From Noviluteimonas gilva (GTDB lineage: Bacteria > Pseudomonadota > Gammaproteobacteria > Xanthomonadales > Xanthomonadaceae), in NCBI RefSeq assembly GCF_009740395.1, contig NZ_WOXT01000002.1, positions 682,001 to 746,000 on the forward strand: a stretch of DNA of 64,000 nt, read 5' to 3'. The position numbers and the translations under genes were made by a program. This document shows positions 6,878-15,374 of this stretch, piece after piece. The notes under the pieces were generated by a model that was not told where the DNA came from, searched no databases, and saw nothing but the letters and a program-made list of their open reading frames with translations. How positions within the stretch are numbered: the stretch's first letter is position 1; each line of letters starts with the position of its first letter.

Positions 6878-8602
6878 TCAACCGCCGCTGTGCCGACCGC
6901 CGCCAGGGCGACCACCACCGCGCGGACCACCGGGTCGCGGACCGCCGGGGCGCGGGCCACCGGGACGCTGACCGCCGGGGCGAGCACCGCCCGGACGCGG
7001 ACCGCCGGGGCGGGCGCCACCGGGGCGAGGACCACCGGGACCACCCGGACGCGGACCGCCCGGACCACCGGGACGCGGCGCGCGCGGCTTGTCGCCGTAC
7101 GGATTGAAGCTGCCCGGATTGGCGTGATCCGACGGGAACGACGGCGCATTGCCCGGATGACCGTAGGGACGCGCGCCACCGCCGCCGCTACGCGCCGGAC
7201 GGTTGCCATCGCGGTCGCCGAACGGACGCGCCGGACCACCGGGGCCGCGATTGCCGTCGCGATCACCGAACGGACGCGGCTGACCGCCGCCACGGTTCGC
7301 ATTCTGGCCGCCGAACTTGTTGCCGCCGCCAGCGGGGCGACCGGCGCCGCCCGGCTTCGGGCCGTAAGGCTTGCGCGGACCACGCGCGCCATCGGGATTC
7401 TTGTGACCGGTCGGGCCGGTGTCGACACCTTCGGGCACATACCAAGTGCGGAACGCGGCAGGATTGCCCGCATCGCGCTGTTCACCCGGACGCATCTTCT
7501 GGCCTTGCTGGCGCGGGCCCTTCGGCTTGAACGCCTTGTTGCCGGCGTTCGCCGCGGCTTCGCCGCTCACGGTCAGACCGCCATGCGGCTTCTTGCCACC
7601 GCGACCCCCGCGACGATCTTCGCGCACGTGGTCGAAGCGACGCAGTTCGCGGCCTTCGTCGGCGGTGTTGTGACCGCTGACGTAACCCGCCGTGCGCGCG
7701 CCGCCAAAATGCAGCGTCGACTTCGCCGCCTTGCGCTGGCCGATCACCGGCATCAGCGTGAGCGATGCGGTGCCGTCGTCCAGGCCGAGCTTGGCGCGCA
7801 GCGTGGCGACCTTGTCGGGCGCCAGTTCCTGCGATTGGCTGCGCAGCAAGGGCTGCGGCAGCGACACGTCGCCGTAACGAATGCGCTTCAGGCGCGAGAC
7901 CTGGCAACCCTGCGATTCCCACAGGCGGCGGACTTCGCGATTGCGGCCTTCCTTCAGCAGCACGCGATACCAATCGTGCGACTGGTCTTCGCCGCCGGTG
8001 ATCTTCGTGATTTCGTCGAACTTCGCCGGGCCGTCTTCCAGCGCGACGCCGCGACGCAGGCGATCGACGAGCTTGTCCGACACTTCCTCTTCGCCTTCCG
8101 GCGGACGCACGCGGCACACGTACTCGCGTTCGATCTCGTAGGAGGGATGCATCATCGCGTTGGCCAGCTCGCCGTCGGTGGTGAGCAGCAGTAGGCCGGT
8201 GGTGTTGATGTCCAGGCGGCCGATCGCGATCCAGCGCGCGCCCTTGAGCGAGGGCAGCGATTCGAAGATCGTCGGGCGGCCTTCGGGATCTTCGCGCGTG
8301 GTGACTTCGCCTTCGGGCTTGTTGTAGATCAGCACGCGCGCCGGTTCGGTCAGCGCGGTCGCGACGAACGTGCGTCCGTCGATTTCGATCTTGTCGCCGC
8401 CGGTGATGCTCATGCCCACCTGGGCGATGGCGCCGTTGACCTTCACCAGGCCATCGGCGATGCGCTGTTCGAGCGCGCGGCGGGAGCCGAGGCCGGCCTG
8501 CGCGAGGACCTTGTGCAGGCGTTCCTCGATGCGCGGGGCGTCGACGGGTTGTTCGGGTGCGCCGCGCTTGAGGGACAGCTTGCGGCGTTCTTGATCACTC
8601 AT
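6878..8602 (-). CDS. rluB: 23S rRNA pseudouridine(2605) synthase RluB with long Gly/Pro/Arg tail
   Basis: Residues 1-290 form a standard RluB/RsuA-type synthase. An S4-like RNA-binding segment (ERLHKVLAQAGLGSRR) comes first, then the catalytic domain with the active-site aspartate D131 in GRLDINTTG, and EGRNREVRRLWES. It should isomerise U2605 of 23S rRNA. The remaining roughly 285 residues are disordered and low-complexity, rich in Gly, Pro, Arg and Asn, ending in many PRPGG units. E. coli RluB is about half as long. Arg/Gly-rich tails often bind RNA, but that role is inferred. The start codon overlaps the scpB stop by ATGA, so rluB is the third gene of the scpA-scpB-rluB operon. Confidence 0.95.
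   Translation of the reverse strand: MSDQERRKLSLKRGAPEQPVDAPRIEERLHKVLAQAGLGSRRALEQRIADGLVKVNGAIAQVGMSITGGDKIEIDGRTFVATALTEPARVLIYNKPEGEVTTREDPEGRPTIFESLPSLKGARWIAIGRLDINTTGLLLLTTDGELANAMMHPSYEIEREYVCRVRPPEGEEEVSDKLVDRLRRGVALEDGPAKFDEITKITGGEDQSHDWYRVLLKEGRNREVRRLWESQGCQVSRLKRIRYGDVSLPQPLLRSQSQELAPDKVATLRAKLGLDDGTASLTLMPVIGQRKAAKSTLHFGGARTAGYVSGHNTADEGRELRRFDHVREDRRGGRGGKKPHGGLTVSGEAAANAGNKAFKPKGPRQQGQKMRPGEQRDAGNPAAFRTWYVPEGVDTGPTGHKNPDGARGPRKPYGPKPGGAGRPAGGGNKFGGQNANRGGGQPRPFGDRDGNRGPGGPARPFGDRDGNRPARSGGGGARPYGHPGNAPSFPSDHANPGSFNPYGDKPRAPRPGGPGGPRPGGPGGPRPGGARPGGPRPGGARPGGQRPGGPRPGGPRPGGPRGGGRPGGGRHSGG
6884..7077 (-). repeat. Coding tandem repeat: GGPRPGG-type units in the RluB tail
   Basis: The last part of rluB is a run of imperfect 12- to 21-base units coding for GGPRPGG, GGARPGG and GGQRPGG variants. 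The units are in phase with the gene, so this is a length-variable protein tail rather than a non-coding satellite. Slippage could change tail length between strains. Confidence 0.8.
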
Positions 8603-9357
8603 TGTGTCTGCTCCGACGAGGCCATCTCGGCGTCGTCATCTTCGGTGACGTCCGCGGTGTCTTCTTCAGTTTCCGCTTCGTCGTGGGGGACAGGGGCTTC
8701 CGGTTCGGAATCGTCCTGTTGGGGGGCTTCGTCGTGCGTCGTGTCTTCGGCGGCGACGGGTTCTTGCATCGCGGCCTGCGGGCCGGCTTCGGGTTCGAAC
8801 TGGAACTGCGGTTCGAGCTCGCCGATGTCCTTGAGTTCGGACAGCGGCGGGAGTTCGTCGAGGCGCTTGAGGCCGAAGTAATCCAGGAATCCCTTCGTCG
8901 TGCCGAACAACGCCGGCTTGCCCGGGACGTCGCGATGGCCGACGACGCGGATCCACTCGCGTTCTTCGAGCGCCTTGATGATGTTGCTGCTCACGGCCAC
9001 GCCGCGCACCTGTTCGATCTCGCCGCGCGTGATCGGCTGGCGATAGGCGATGAGCGCGAGGGTTTCGAGCGTGGCGCGCGTGTACTTGACCTGGCGTTCG
9101 GTCCACAGGCGCGCAACCCACGGATGCACGTCGGCCTTGACCTGGAAGCGGAAGCCCGAGGCCAGTTCGACGAGTTCGACGCCGCGGTCGGCGCAGCCTT
9201 CGCGCAGTTGTTCGAGCGCGTGTTCGACGGCGTCGTCGGGCGCCGGATCGTCCAGCGAGAACAGGCCCTTGAGCTGCGCGAGCGGCAGCGGCTGGGTCGC
9301 CGCCATGAGCGCGGCTTCGACGATGCGGGTGATGAGGCTCTGGTCCATTGGGGTCAT
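8599..9357 (-). CDS. scpB: Segregation and condensation protein B
   Basis: The 252-residue ScpB subunit of the SMC-ScpAB condensin. Two winged-helix domains cover about residues 1-175, with hallmark texts TLALIAYRQPITRGEIEQVRGV and PALFGTTKGFLDYFGLK. A strongly acidic Glu/Asp-rich tail of about 75 residues follows, a common extension in this family. ScpB dimers bind the ScpA kleisin and help compact and segregate the origin region. Four-base ATGA overlaps with scpA upstream and rluB downstream show translational coupling. The smc gene itself is 16 kb away at 25.6 kb. Confidence 0.95.
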   Translation of the reverse strand: MTPMDQSLITRIVEAALMAATQPLPLAQLKGLFSLDDPAPDDAVEHALEQLREGCADRGVELVELASGFRFQVKADVHPWVARLWTERQVKYTRATLETLALIAYRQPITRGEIEQVRGVAVSSNIIKALEEREWIRVVGHRDVPGKPALFGTTKGFLDYFGLKRLDELPPLSELKDIGELEPQFQFEPEAGPQAAMQEPVAAEDTTHDEAPQQDDSEPEAPVPHDEAETEEDTADVTEDDDAEMASSEQTQ

Positions 9358-10349
9358 GCGTTGGAATCGTTCGCGGCGGCGGGTTCGTCGTCGAACTCGC
9401 TCGTCAGGTGGAGGGCTTCGGGTGCGCCTTCGCCAACGGCGAGGGATTTGACGTAGATCGGGGCGAGGGTGCGGGCCGGCGTGCCGACGTGCGCATCGCT
9501 CGGCCGGCTGTTGTCGGTGTATTCCTGCACGATCTCGACCAGCTGTTCCTTCGCCAGGGTGAGCAGCGCGAGGAAGGTGACGACCACCCCGAGCTTGCCT
9601 TCCTGCACCGTGAACAACGACTCGAAGCGGTGGAACTGGCCGTCGTGCATGCGCTCGAGCAACTCGCCCATGCGTTGGCGCACGCTGAGGGCGTCGCGCT
9701 TGATCGCATGCTGCGTGAACAGCTCGGCGCGCTTGAGCACGTCGCCCAGCGCCAGCAGCATTTCGCGCAGGTCCACTTCCGGTGGCTGCTTCACCGACGC
9801 GCGGTCCGGCACGAAGGCGGCCACCGGCGTGGTGTCGCGGTCCTGGCGGGGCAGGGCGTCGAGGTCTTCGGCAGCCTGCTTGAAACGTTCGTACTCCTGC
9901 AGGCGGCGCACGAGGTCGGCGCGCGGATCGTCCTCCAGGCCTTCTTCGCTCGGCGGGCGCGGCAGGAGCATGCGCGACTTGATCTCGGCGAGGATCGCGG
10001 CCATCACCAGATATTCGGCGGCGAGCTCGAAGCGCATCTCGTGCATCGCCTGGATGTAGTCGACGTACTGGCGCGTGATTTCGGCGACCGGGATGTCGAG
10101 GATGTCCAGGTTCTGGCGGCGGATCAGGTACAGCAGCAGGTCCAGCGGACCTTCGAACGCATCGAGGATGACTTCGAGCGCGTCGGGCGGGATGTACAGG
10201 TCCTGCGGGATCTGCAGGACCGGCTGGCCGAGCACCATCGCCAGCGGCATTTCCTGCTGCTGCGGGTGCGTCGGGTTGTGGGTTTGCGGGTGAGCGCCGT
10301 TGGCGGGTTGGTCGCCTTCGGGCGCGGGCACGCTCGGTTCGTCGGACAT
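9354..10349 (-). CDS. scpA: Segregation and condensation protein A (kleisin)
   Basis: A 331-residue kleisin subunit. A disordered Pro/Gln/His-rich leader of about 50 residues precedes the SMC-head-binding N-terminal domain (ILDAFEGPLDLLLYLIRRQ, DILDIPVAEITRQY). A linker rich in charged residues follows, then the C-terminal winged helix (VVTFLALLTLAKEQLVEIVQ). It bridges the two SMC heads and carries ScpB. First gene of the scpA-scpB-rluB operon; the 252-base divergent gap to yciI must hold its promoter, but I see no clear -35/-10 pair there. Confidence 0.95.
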   Translation of the reverse strand: MSDEPSVPAPEGDQPANGAHPQTHNPTHPQQQEMPLAMVLGQPVLQIPQDLYIPPDALEVILDAFEGPLDLLLYLIRRQNLDILDIPVAEITRQYVDYIQAMHEMRFELAAEYLVMAAILAEIKSRMLLPRPPSEEGLEDDPRADLVRRLQEYERFKQAAEDLDALPRQDRDTTPVAAFVPDRASVKQPPEVDLREMLLALGDVLKRAELFTQHAIKRDALSVRQRMGELLERMHDGQFHRFESLFTVQEGKLGVVVTFLALLTLAKEQLVEIVQEYTDNSRPSDAHVGTPARTLAPIYVKSLAVGEGAPEALHLTSEFDDEPAAANDSNA

Positions 10350-10601
10350 GCGTTATGCGGCCCCCTCGAGGCCACCGGGTCGAGCAATGCAGCGCGTACG
10401 GCGGGGCCGTGCGCAGCCGCGGATCTCAAAGTCGCTTGCGGGGGGACCCCAGTCGATTGTCAGTCGATGGTTGGTGGGGTCACGCGGGCCGCGTCGCGCG
10501 CGGTCCCGATTCACTGACCCCAAGGGTACGGGGGCGGGCGAGGGCTGTCCACCACTTACAATCGTCTTTTCATCAAACGCACCAACGGGCAGGAGCATCG
10601 G

Positions 10602-10901
10602 ATGTGGTACGCGATCGAAGGACACGACGGCCCCGGGGTGCTCGCACGCCGCCTGGAGGCCCGCCCCGCGCACGTGGCGCGCTTGCTGGCGCTGCGGGAT
10701 GAAGGGCGCCTGCTCCTCGCGGGCCCGTGCCCGGCGATCGACGCCGAAGACCCCGGTCCGGCCGGTTTCAGCGGCAGCATCGTGGTGGCGGAGTTCGAAT
10801 CGCTCGAAGCCGCGCGCGCCTGGGCCGACGCCGACCCTTACGTCGAAGCCGGCGTCTACCACCGCGTCGACGTCCGCCCCTTCAAGCCGACGCTGCCGTG
10901 A
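10602..10901 (+). CDS. yciI: YciI family protein
   Basis: A 99-residue YCII-domain protein that matches E. coli YciI almost position for position: RPAHVARL with the conserved histidine, [15 protein letters not shown], and the [21 protein letters not shown] ending. YciI has a ferredoxin-like fold with a His-Asp pair and is thought to be an enzyme or dehydrochlorinase-like protein of unknown substrate. An AGGAG site sits 7 bases before the ATG. A TACAAT hexamer 40 bases upstream (10557-10562) could be its -10 box, though no matching -35 is visible. Its stop overlaps the bolA start. Confidence 0.95.
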   Translation: MWYAIEGHDGPGVLARRLEARPAHVARLLALRDEGRLLLAGPCPAIDAEDPGPAGFSGSIVVAEFESLEAARAWADADPYVEAGVYHRVDVRPFKPTLP

Positions 10902-11170
10902 ACCGAGTCGAACGCATCCGCGCGCTGCTCGACGCCGCGCTGTCGCCGCAATCGCTTGAAGTCGTCGACGACAGCGCGCGCCACGCGGGCCATGCCGGCG
11001 CGCGCGACGGGCGCGGGCATTTCAATGTCGACATCGTGAGCGAGGCCTTCGCGGGTCTGGCGCCGCTGGCGCGTCATCGCAAGGTGTATGCGGCGCTCGG
11101 CGACATGATGGAGACCGACATCCATGCGCTGTCGATTCGCGCGCGGGCGCCGGGGGAAGTCGAGGGCTGA
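10898..11170 (+). CDS. bolA: BolA family protein
   Basis: A 90-residue BolA/IbaG-type protein. It has the class II KH-like fold signature [28 protein letters not shown] with the conserved histidine used for iron-sulfur binding with monothiol glutaredoxin, and [15 protein letters not shown]. BolA proteins act with Grx4 in iron-sulfur trafficking and influence cell shape and envelope genes. It starts with GTG at 10898, overlapping the yciI stop by GTGA, which implies translational coupling. A small inverted repeat (TGCTGC-ATT-GCAGCA, 11176-11190) follows the stop and may be a weak terminator. Confidence 0.92.
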   Translation: MNRVERIRALLDAALSPQSLEVVDDSARHAGHAGARDGRGHFNVDIVSEAFAGLAPLARHRKVYAALGDMMETDIHALSIRARAPGEVEG

Positions 11171-11202
11171 GTTTCTGCTGCATTGCAGCACGAACCTCAA
11201 CC

Positions 11203-11241
11203 TTTACATTGTGTTTACAGTCCTTTGTGAAAACGTTTACA
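11203..11241 (+). promoter_or_regulatory. LacI-family operator and phased TTTACA repeats before the regulator gene
   Basis: TGAAAACGTTTACA at 11228-11241 is a 14-base CG-centred palindrome with one mismatched pair, the form expected for a LacI-family operator. The half site GTTTACA occurs again at 11213-11219, exactly 22 bases away, and TTTACA again at 11203-11208, 11 bases further. A nearly identical site lies before bglB. It sits 31 bases before the regulator gene, so autoregulation is likely; the TTTACA copies could also serve as -35 boxes. Confidence 0.6.
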
Positions 11242-11272
11242 TTCCGGCCACGGACGAAGCAGTGGGGCGGCA

Positions 11273-12304
11273 ATGGGAGACGTTGTCACGATTCGCGACG
11301 TAGCACGACTGGCCCAGGTTTCGGTGGCCACCGTCTCGCGCGCGCTCAACGGCCAGCAGAACGTGGCCAGCACCGTTCGCGAACGCGTCCTCGACGCCGC
11401 GCGCGAACTCAAGTACGTCCCGCACCACGCCGCGCGCAGCCTCAGCAGCCGGCGCACGCGCACGATCGGCGTGGTCCTGCCGGACCTGCACGGTGAGTTC
11501 TTCTCCGAGCTGATGCGTGGCATCGACGTCGTCGCGCGCGAACACGACCTGCATCTGCTCGTGTCCAGCTACCACGGCCATCCCGACGAACAGGGCACCG
11601 CGCTGCGTGCGATGCGCGGGCGCGTGGATGGATTGCTCGTGCTTTCGCCCTTCGTCGACAGCCAGGCATTGGCGAGCGAACTCGGGCAATCGCAACCGGC
11701 GGTGCTGATCAACTCGCACCTCACCGGCGTCGGACTGGGCACGCTGCGCATCGACAACTACGGCGGCGCACGCGCGATGGTCGCGCACCTGGTCGACAAC
11801 GGTTTCCGCCGCATTGCGTTCGTCACCGGCCCGACGGACAACTTCGACGCCGACGAACGCCTGCGCGGTTACACCGACGCACTCGCGCAATTGCTGCCCG
11901 ATGCGCAACCGATCGTGTTGCAGGGCGCGTTCGACGAATCCTCCGGCCATGCCGCGGGACACGAGGTCCTGAAGATGGATCCGCGCCCCGACGCGGTGTT
12001 CGCCGCCAACGACATGACCGCGCTCGGCGTGCTGTTCGCCTTCCACCAGGCGGGCCTGACCGTGCCCGACGACATCGCGGTCGCGGGCTTCGACGACATT
12101 CCGCTCGCGCGCTACGTGCATCCCTCGCTGACGACGATCTCCGTCGACATCGCCGAACTCGGTGGTCGCGCGCTGCGCACGCTGCTGGCCGGCCGCGAAA
12201 ACCCGACACCGCCCGCGCAGGACGCGACGCTCATCGCGCCGCACCTGGTCGCGCGGCAATCCACCCAACGCCGCGGCGCCGCGCATCGCCGCGACAGTTC
12301 CTGA
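11273..12304 (+). CDS. LacI-family transcriptional regulator of the carbohydrate locus
   Basis: A 343-residue regulator. The N-terminal helix-turn-helix and hinge (TIRDVARLAQVSVATVSRAL, ending near residue 60 with YVPHHAARSL) precede a periplasmic-binding-protein-like sensor domain (IGVVLPDLHGEFFSELMRG, VFAANDMTALGVL, VAGFDDIPLARYVHPSLTTI). It opens a colinear carbohydrate cluster and has an operator-like palindrome upstream, so it is the probable local repressor, released by a sugar. In RegPrecise-style terms it resembles xanthomonad beta-glucoside regulators, but the effector is inferred from context only. ATG at 11273 is chosen because it gives the usual short arm before the helix-turn-helix. 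Confidence 0.92.
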   Translation: MGDVVTIRDVARLAQVSVATVSRALNGQQNVASTVRERVLDAARELKYVPHHAARSLSSRRTRTIGVVLPDLHGEFFSELMRGIDVVAREHDLHLLVSSYHGHPDEQGTALRAMRGRVDGLLVLSPFVDSQALASELGQSQPAVLINSHLTGVGLGTLRIDNYGGARAMVAHLVDNGFRRIAFVTGPTDNFDADERLRGYTDALAQLLPDAQPIVLQGAFDESSGHAAGHEVLKMDPRPDAVFAANDMTALGVLFAFHQAGLTVPDDIAVAGFDDIPLARYVHPSLTTISVDIAELGGRALRTLLAGRENPTPPAQDATLIAPHLVARQSTQRRGAAHRRDSS

Positions 12305-12374
12305 GATTGCGCTCCCCCAACGTGTCGCCCTGTTCCGATCCTTCGAACCAACGCATCACCGGGAGAGAACCCCA

Positions 12375-15359
12375 ATGAAGTCTCGCAACCTCCATCGCCC
12401 CACGCCCCGACTGCTCGCATGCGCGCTCGCCGCGGCGCTCGCCGTCGGCGCGCCTGCGGTGTATGCGCAGAGCACGTCCGCCACGCTGCGCGGCCAAGCC
12501 GTCGCCTCCGCGCCGGTCACCGCGACCAACACGAAGACGGGCCTGGTGCGCACGGTGCAAGCCGACGCCACCGGCAAGTACACGCTCGCAGGCCTGCCGC
12601 CGGGCACGTACACCGTGACGTCGCAGGGCGGCACCACGCGCACGGTGACACTGTCCGTCGCGCAGAATGCGTACCTCAACGTGGACACCGCCGCGCCTAC
12701 GGGTCCGACGCAACTGGAAGCGGTCGAAATCGTCGGCGCACCGTTGCCGGAAGTGCGCACGTCGGAAGTCGCGACGAACGTTTCGACACAGCAGATCGAA
12801 GCGTTGCCGCAGGCCAGCCGCAACTTCCTCGGCTTCGCCGACACCGTGCCGGGCATGATCTTCGACCAGCGCGCAGACGGCTCGACGAGCCTGCGCAGCG
12901 GCGCGCAGAACTCCAACGGCACGAACGTCTTCATCGACGGCGTCGGCCAGAAGAACTACGTGCTCAAGGGCGGCATCAGCGGGCAGGACTCCTCGCAGGG
13001 CAATCCGTTCCCGCAGTTGGCCATCGGTGAGTACAAGGTCATCACGTCGAACTACAAGGCCGAGTACGACCAGATCAGCAGCGCGGCCGTCACTGCGGTG
13101 ACCAAGTCGGGCACGAATGACTTCGGCGGATCGGTGTTCTTCGACCGCACGTCCGACCATTGGCGGACGATGACGCCGCTCGACGAGCGCGCGGGCTTCG
13201 AAGCGAACACGGCGACGAGCCAGTACGGCTTTTCCGTTGGCGGACCGATTCTCCAGGACCGCCTGTTCTACTTCTTCACCTACGAAGGCAAGGACATCAA
13301 CGCGCCGAAGTCGGTGACGCCCGACAACAACTACAACGGTCCACTACCGGCGGACCTGCTTGCGCTGACCGGCCCACAAAGCGTGCCATTCAACGAAGAC
13401 TTGTTCTTCGGCAAGATCACGTGGCAGCCGACCGGCGACAACCTGATCGAGTTGTCGATGAAGCGTCGCGACGAGACCGAACTCACCGGCATCCTCGATC
13501 GCAATACGCCGCCTTACGGCACCGCCAAGGACAACGAAAGCACGCGCATGGACCTGCGCTGGCAGTACAACCAGGAAGATTGGCTCAACGACGCGCACCT
13601 GACCTTCGAGGACGACAGCTTCAGCCCGATCGCGATCACCACGGGCCCGGGCTTCAAGCTCGTGCGCGCCGACGTGCTCAATCGCACCGCGGTGTTGAAC
13701 TACGGCGGCGGCCCGGACTTCCAGGACAAGGGCCAAAAGGGTTGGTCGATCCAGGACGACTTCACCTGGTTCGGCATCGAAGACCACACGATCAAGGCCG
13801 GCGTGAAGTTCAAGAAGGTCGACATCAACGCCTTCGAGCAGCAACCGTACAACCCGCAGTTCCAGATCGACATCGACGAGCAGAACTTCCTCGGCAACGT
13901 CACCACGGACAGCTACGTCCCATACCAGGTGCAGTTCGGCGCGCTGGTGCCCGGCACGGGTTCGCGCAACATCGAGACCAACGCCCGCCAGTTCGGCATC
14001 TACATCCAGGACGATTGGGAGGTCAACGACAAGCTGATCGTGAACATGGGTCTGCGCTGGGACTACGAAGAAAACCCGAGCTGGGAAAACTTCGTCACGC
14101 CAGTCGGTATCGCCAACGCGCTGCGCGCGTGGCCGAACCTGCACGCGCCCAATACCGACTACAACATCGAGGATTACATCAGCAACGGCAGCAACCGTTC
14201 GGCCGACAAGAACAACTGGGCGCCGCGCCTGGGCTTCTCGTACGACTTCGGTGGCGACGAGCGGCACGTATTGTTCGGCGGCGCGGGCCGCACCTACGAC
14301 CGCAACCTGTGGGACTACCTGCAGTTGGAGCAGTCGAAGAACACGTTCCCTACGTACACGTTCTTCTTCGACACGCCGGCGCATCCGTGCACCGCGGGCA
14401 CCAACAATTGCATCGGCGCCTTCGACCCGGCGTACTACGATCCGGCGGCGCTCGCAGCGCTCGTTGCGGCCAACCCGGCGCTGGGTGCCGAGGTCAACCT
14501 GATGAACAACGACCTGGAGACGCCGTACGCGGACCAGTTCAGTCTCGGCATGCGCAACACCTTCGGCGTGTGGGGCCAGGACTGGACCCTGTCGACGACG
14601 CTCGTGCACATGAAGAAGCATGACGACATCGTGTTCTACCTGGGCAATCGCTTCCCCGACGGCAGCTTCCGCGATCCGGCCGTACCCGGCGCAACGTGGG
14701 GCAACCAGCCGTGGGGCCAGCCGATTCCCGGCTACGGCACGCTCATCATCGCGGACAACGGTATCGAGACGCGCCTGGACCAGTTCCTGCTCTCGTTGGA
14801 AAAGCCCTGGACCAGCGATTCGCCGTGGAATCTCAACTTCGCCTACACCTATAGCGACGCGACGGAGAACCGCTTCAACGCCGCCGCGTCGGACGAGCAC
14901 TACATGCTCGACTATCCGAACCTCGACACCCAGCCGTTCCAGCGCTCGGTCGGTATCCCGGAACATCGCCTGGTGATCAGCGGCTTCGGAGATCTGTTCT
15001 GGGACATGCAGCTGTCAGGCAAGCTCGTGCTCGCCAGCCCGAAGCCGAAGGATTCGACGAACTGCTTCGATGCGGCCAGCTTCAACAATTGCTTCTTCGA
15101 TTCGTTCACGCCCGACGGCAACATCGGTTACAAGCAACTCGACCTGGCGCTGAAAAAGTCGGTCGATACGGGCACGAGCCTGCGCCCGTGGATCCGCGTG
15201 GACGTGCTCAACGTCTTCAACTGGCACAACTGGGTGGACTACGACACCTGGCGCGGCGCGCCCGGCGTGGCGAACCCGACCTTCGGCGACCAGAACGGCT
15301 ACAACATCGACGGGAACCAGCCGCGCCAATACAAGCTCTCATTCGGCTTCGATTTCTAA
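12375..15359 (+). CDS. TonB-dependent outer-membrane receptor, carbohydrate-type (Oar-like)
   Basis: A 994-residue receptor. A signal peptide ends at VYAQ near residue 32. A carboxypeptidase-regulatory-like domain follows (residues 33-110, GKYTLAGLPPGTYTVT). Then comes a TonB-box-like LEAVEIVG, a plug domain (SSAAVTAVTKSGTNDFGGS) and a long beta barrel ending in the aromatic FGFDF. Such receptors import oligosaccharides across the outer membrane with TonB-ExbBD energy. GGAGAG lies before the ATG. It lies between the LacI gene and the glucanase-like lipoprotein gene and is probably co-transcribed with both. The sugar cannot be read from the receptor itself. Confidence 0.92.
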   Translation: MKSRNLHRPTPRLLACALAAALAVGAPAVYAQSTSATLRGQAVASAPVTATNTKTGLVRTVQADATGKYTLAGLPPGTYTVTSQGGTTRTVTLSVAQNAYLNVDTAAPTGPTQLEAVEIVGAPLPEVRTSEVATNVSTQQIEALPQASRNFLGFADTVPGMIFDQRADGSTSLRSGAQNSNGTNVFIDGVGQKNYVLKGGISGQDSSQGNPFPQLAIGEYKVITSNYKAEYDQISSAAVTAVTKSGTNDFGGSVFFDRTSDHWRTMTPLDERAGFEANTATSQYGFSVGGPILQDRLFYFFTYEGKDINAPKSVTPDNNYNGPLPADLLALTGPQSVPFNEDLFFGKITWQPTGDNLIELSMKRRDETELTGILDRNTPPYGTAKDNESTRMDLRWQYNQEDWLNDAHLTFEDDSFSPIAITTGPGFKLVRADVLNRTAVLNYGGGPDFQDKGQKGWSIQDDFTWFGIEDHTIKAGVKFKKVDINAFEQQPYNPQFQIDIDEQNFLGNVTTDSYVPYQVQFGALVPGTGSRNIETNARQFGIYIQDDWEVNDKLIVNMGLRWDYEENPSWENFVTPVGIANALRAWPNLHAPNTDYNIEDYISNGSNRSADKNNWAPRLGFSYDFGGDERHVLFGGAGRTYDRNLWDYLQLEQSKNTFPTYTFFFDTPAHPCTAGTNNCIGAFDPAYYDPAALAALVAANPALGAEVNLMNNDLETPYADQFSLGMRNTFGVWGQDWTLSTTLVHMKKHDDIVFYLGNRFPDGSFRDPAVPGATWGNQPWGQPIPGYGTLIIADNGIETRLDQFLLSLEKPWTSDSPWNLNFAYTYSDATENRFNAAASDEHYMLDYPNLDTQPFQRSVGIPEHRLVISGFGDLFWDMQLSGKLVLASPKPKDSTNCFDAASFNNCFFDSFTPDGNIGYKQLDLALKKSVDTGTSLRPWIRVDVLNVFNWHNWVDYDTWRGAPGVANPTFGDQNGYNIDGNQPRQYKLSFGFDF

Positions 15360-15374
15360 GATGATGGTGAAGTA

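Noticed and set aside
6884-7077. Short repeats resembling a CRISPR-like array
   Set aside because: Units are contiguous, imperfect, in phase with rluB and lack spacers or cas genes.
6593-8194. A plus-strand frame of Thr/Arg/Ala repeats across rluB
   Set aside because: It is the reverse reading of the Gly/Pro/Arg repeat tail; the RluB catalytic domain fixes the true strand.
11176-11190. CTGC-ATT-GCAG dyad that fits the PhaR operator pattern
   Set aside because: It is 37 kb from phaEC, behind bolA, and no phaR gene or second site is visible. A small terminator-like repeat is the simpler reading.
13344-14966. A 540-codon minus-strand frame inside the TonB receptor gene
   Set aside because: Val/Arg/Glu-rich mirror of receptor codons, with no recognisable domain.
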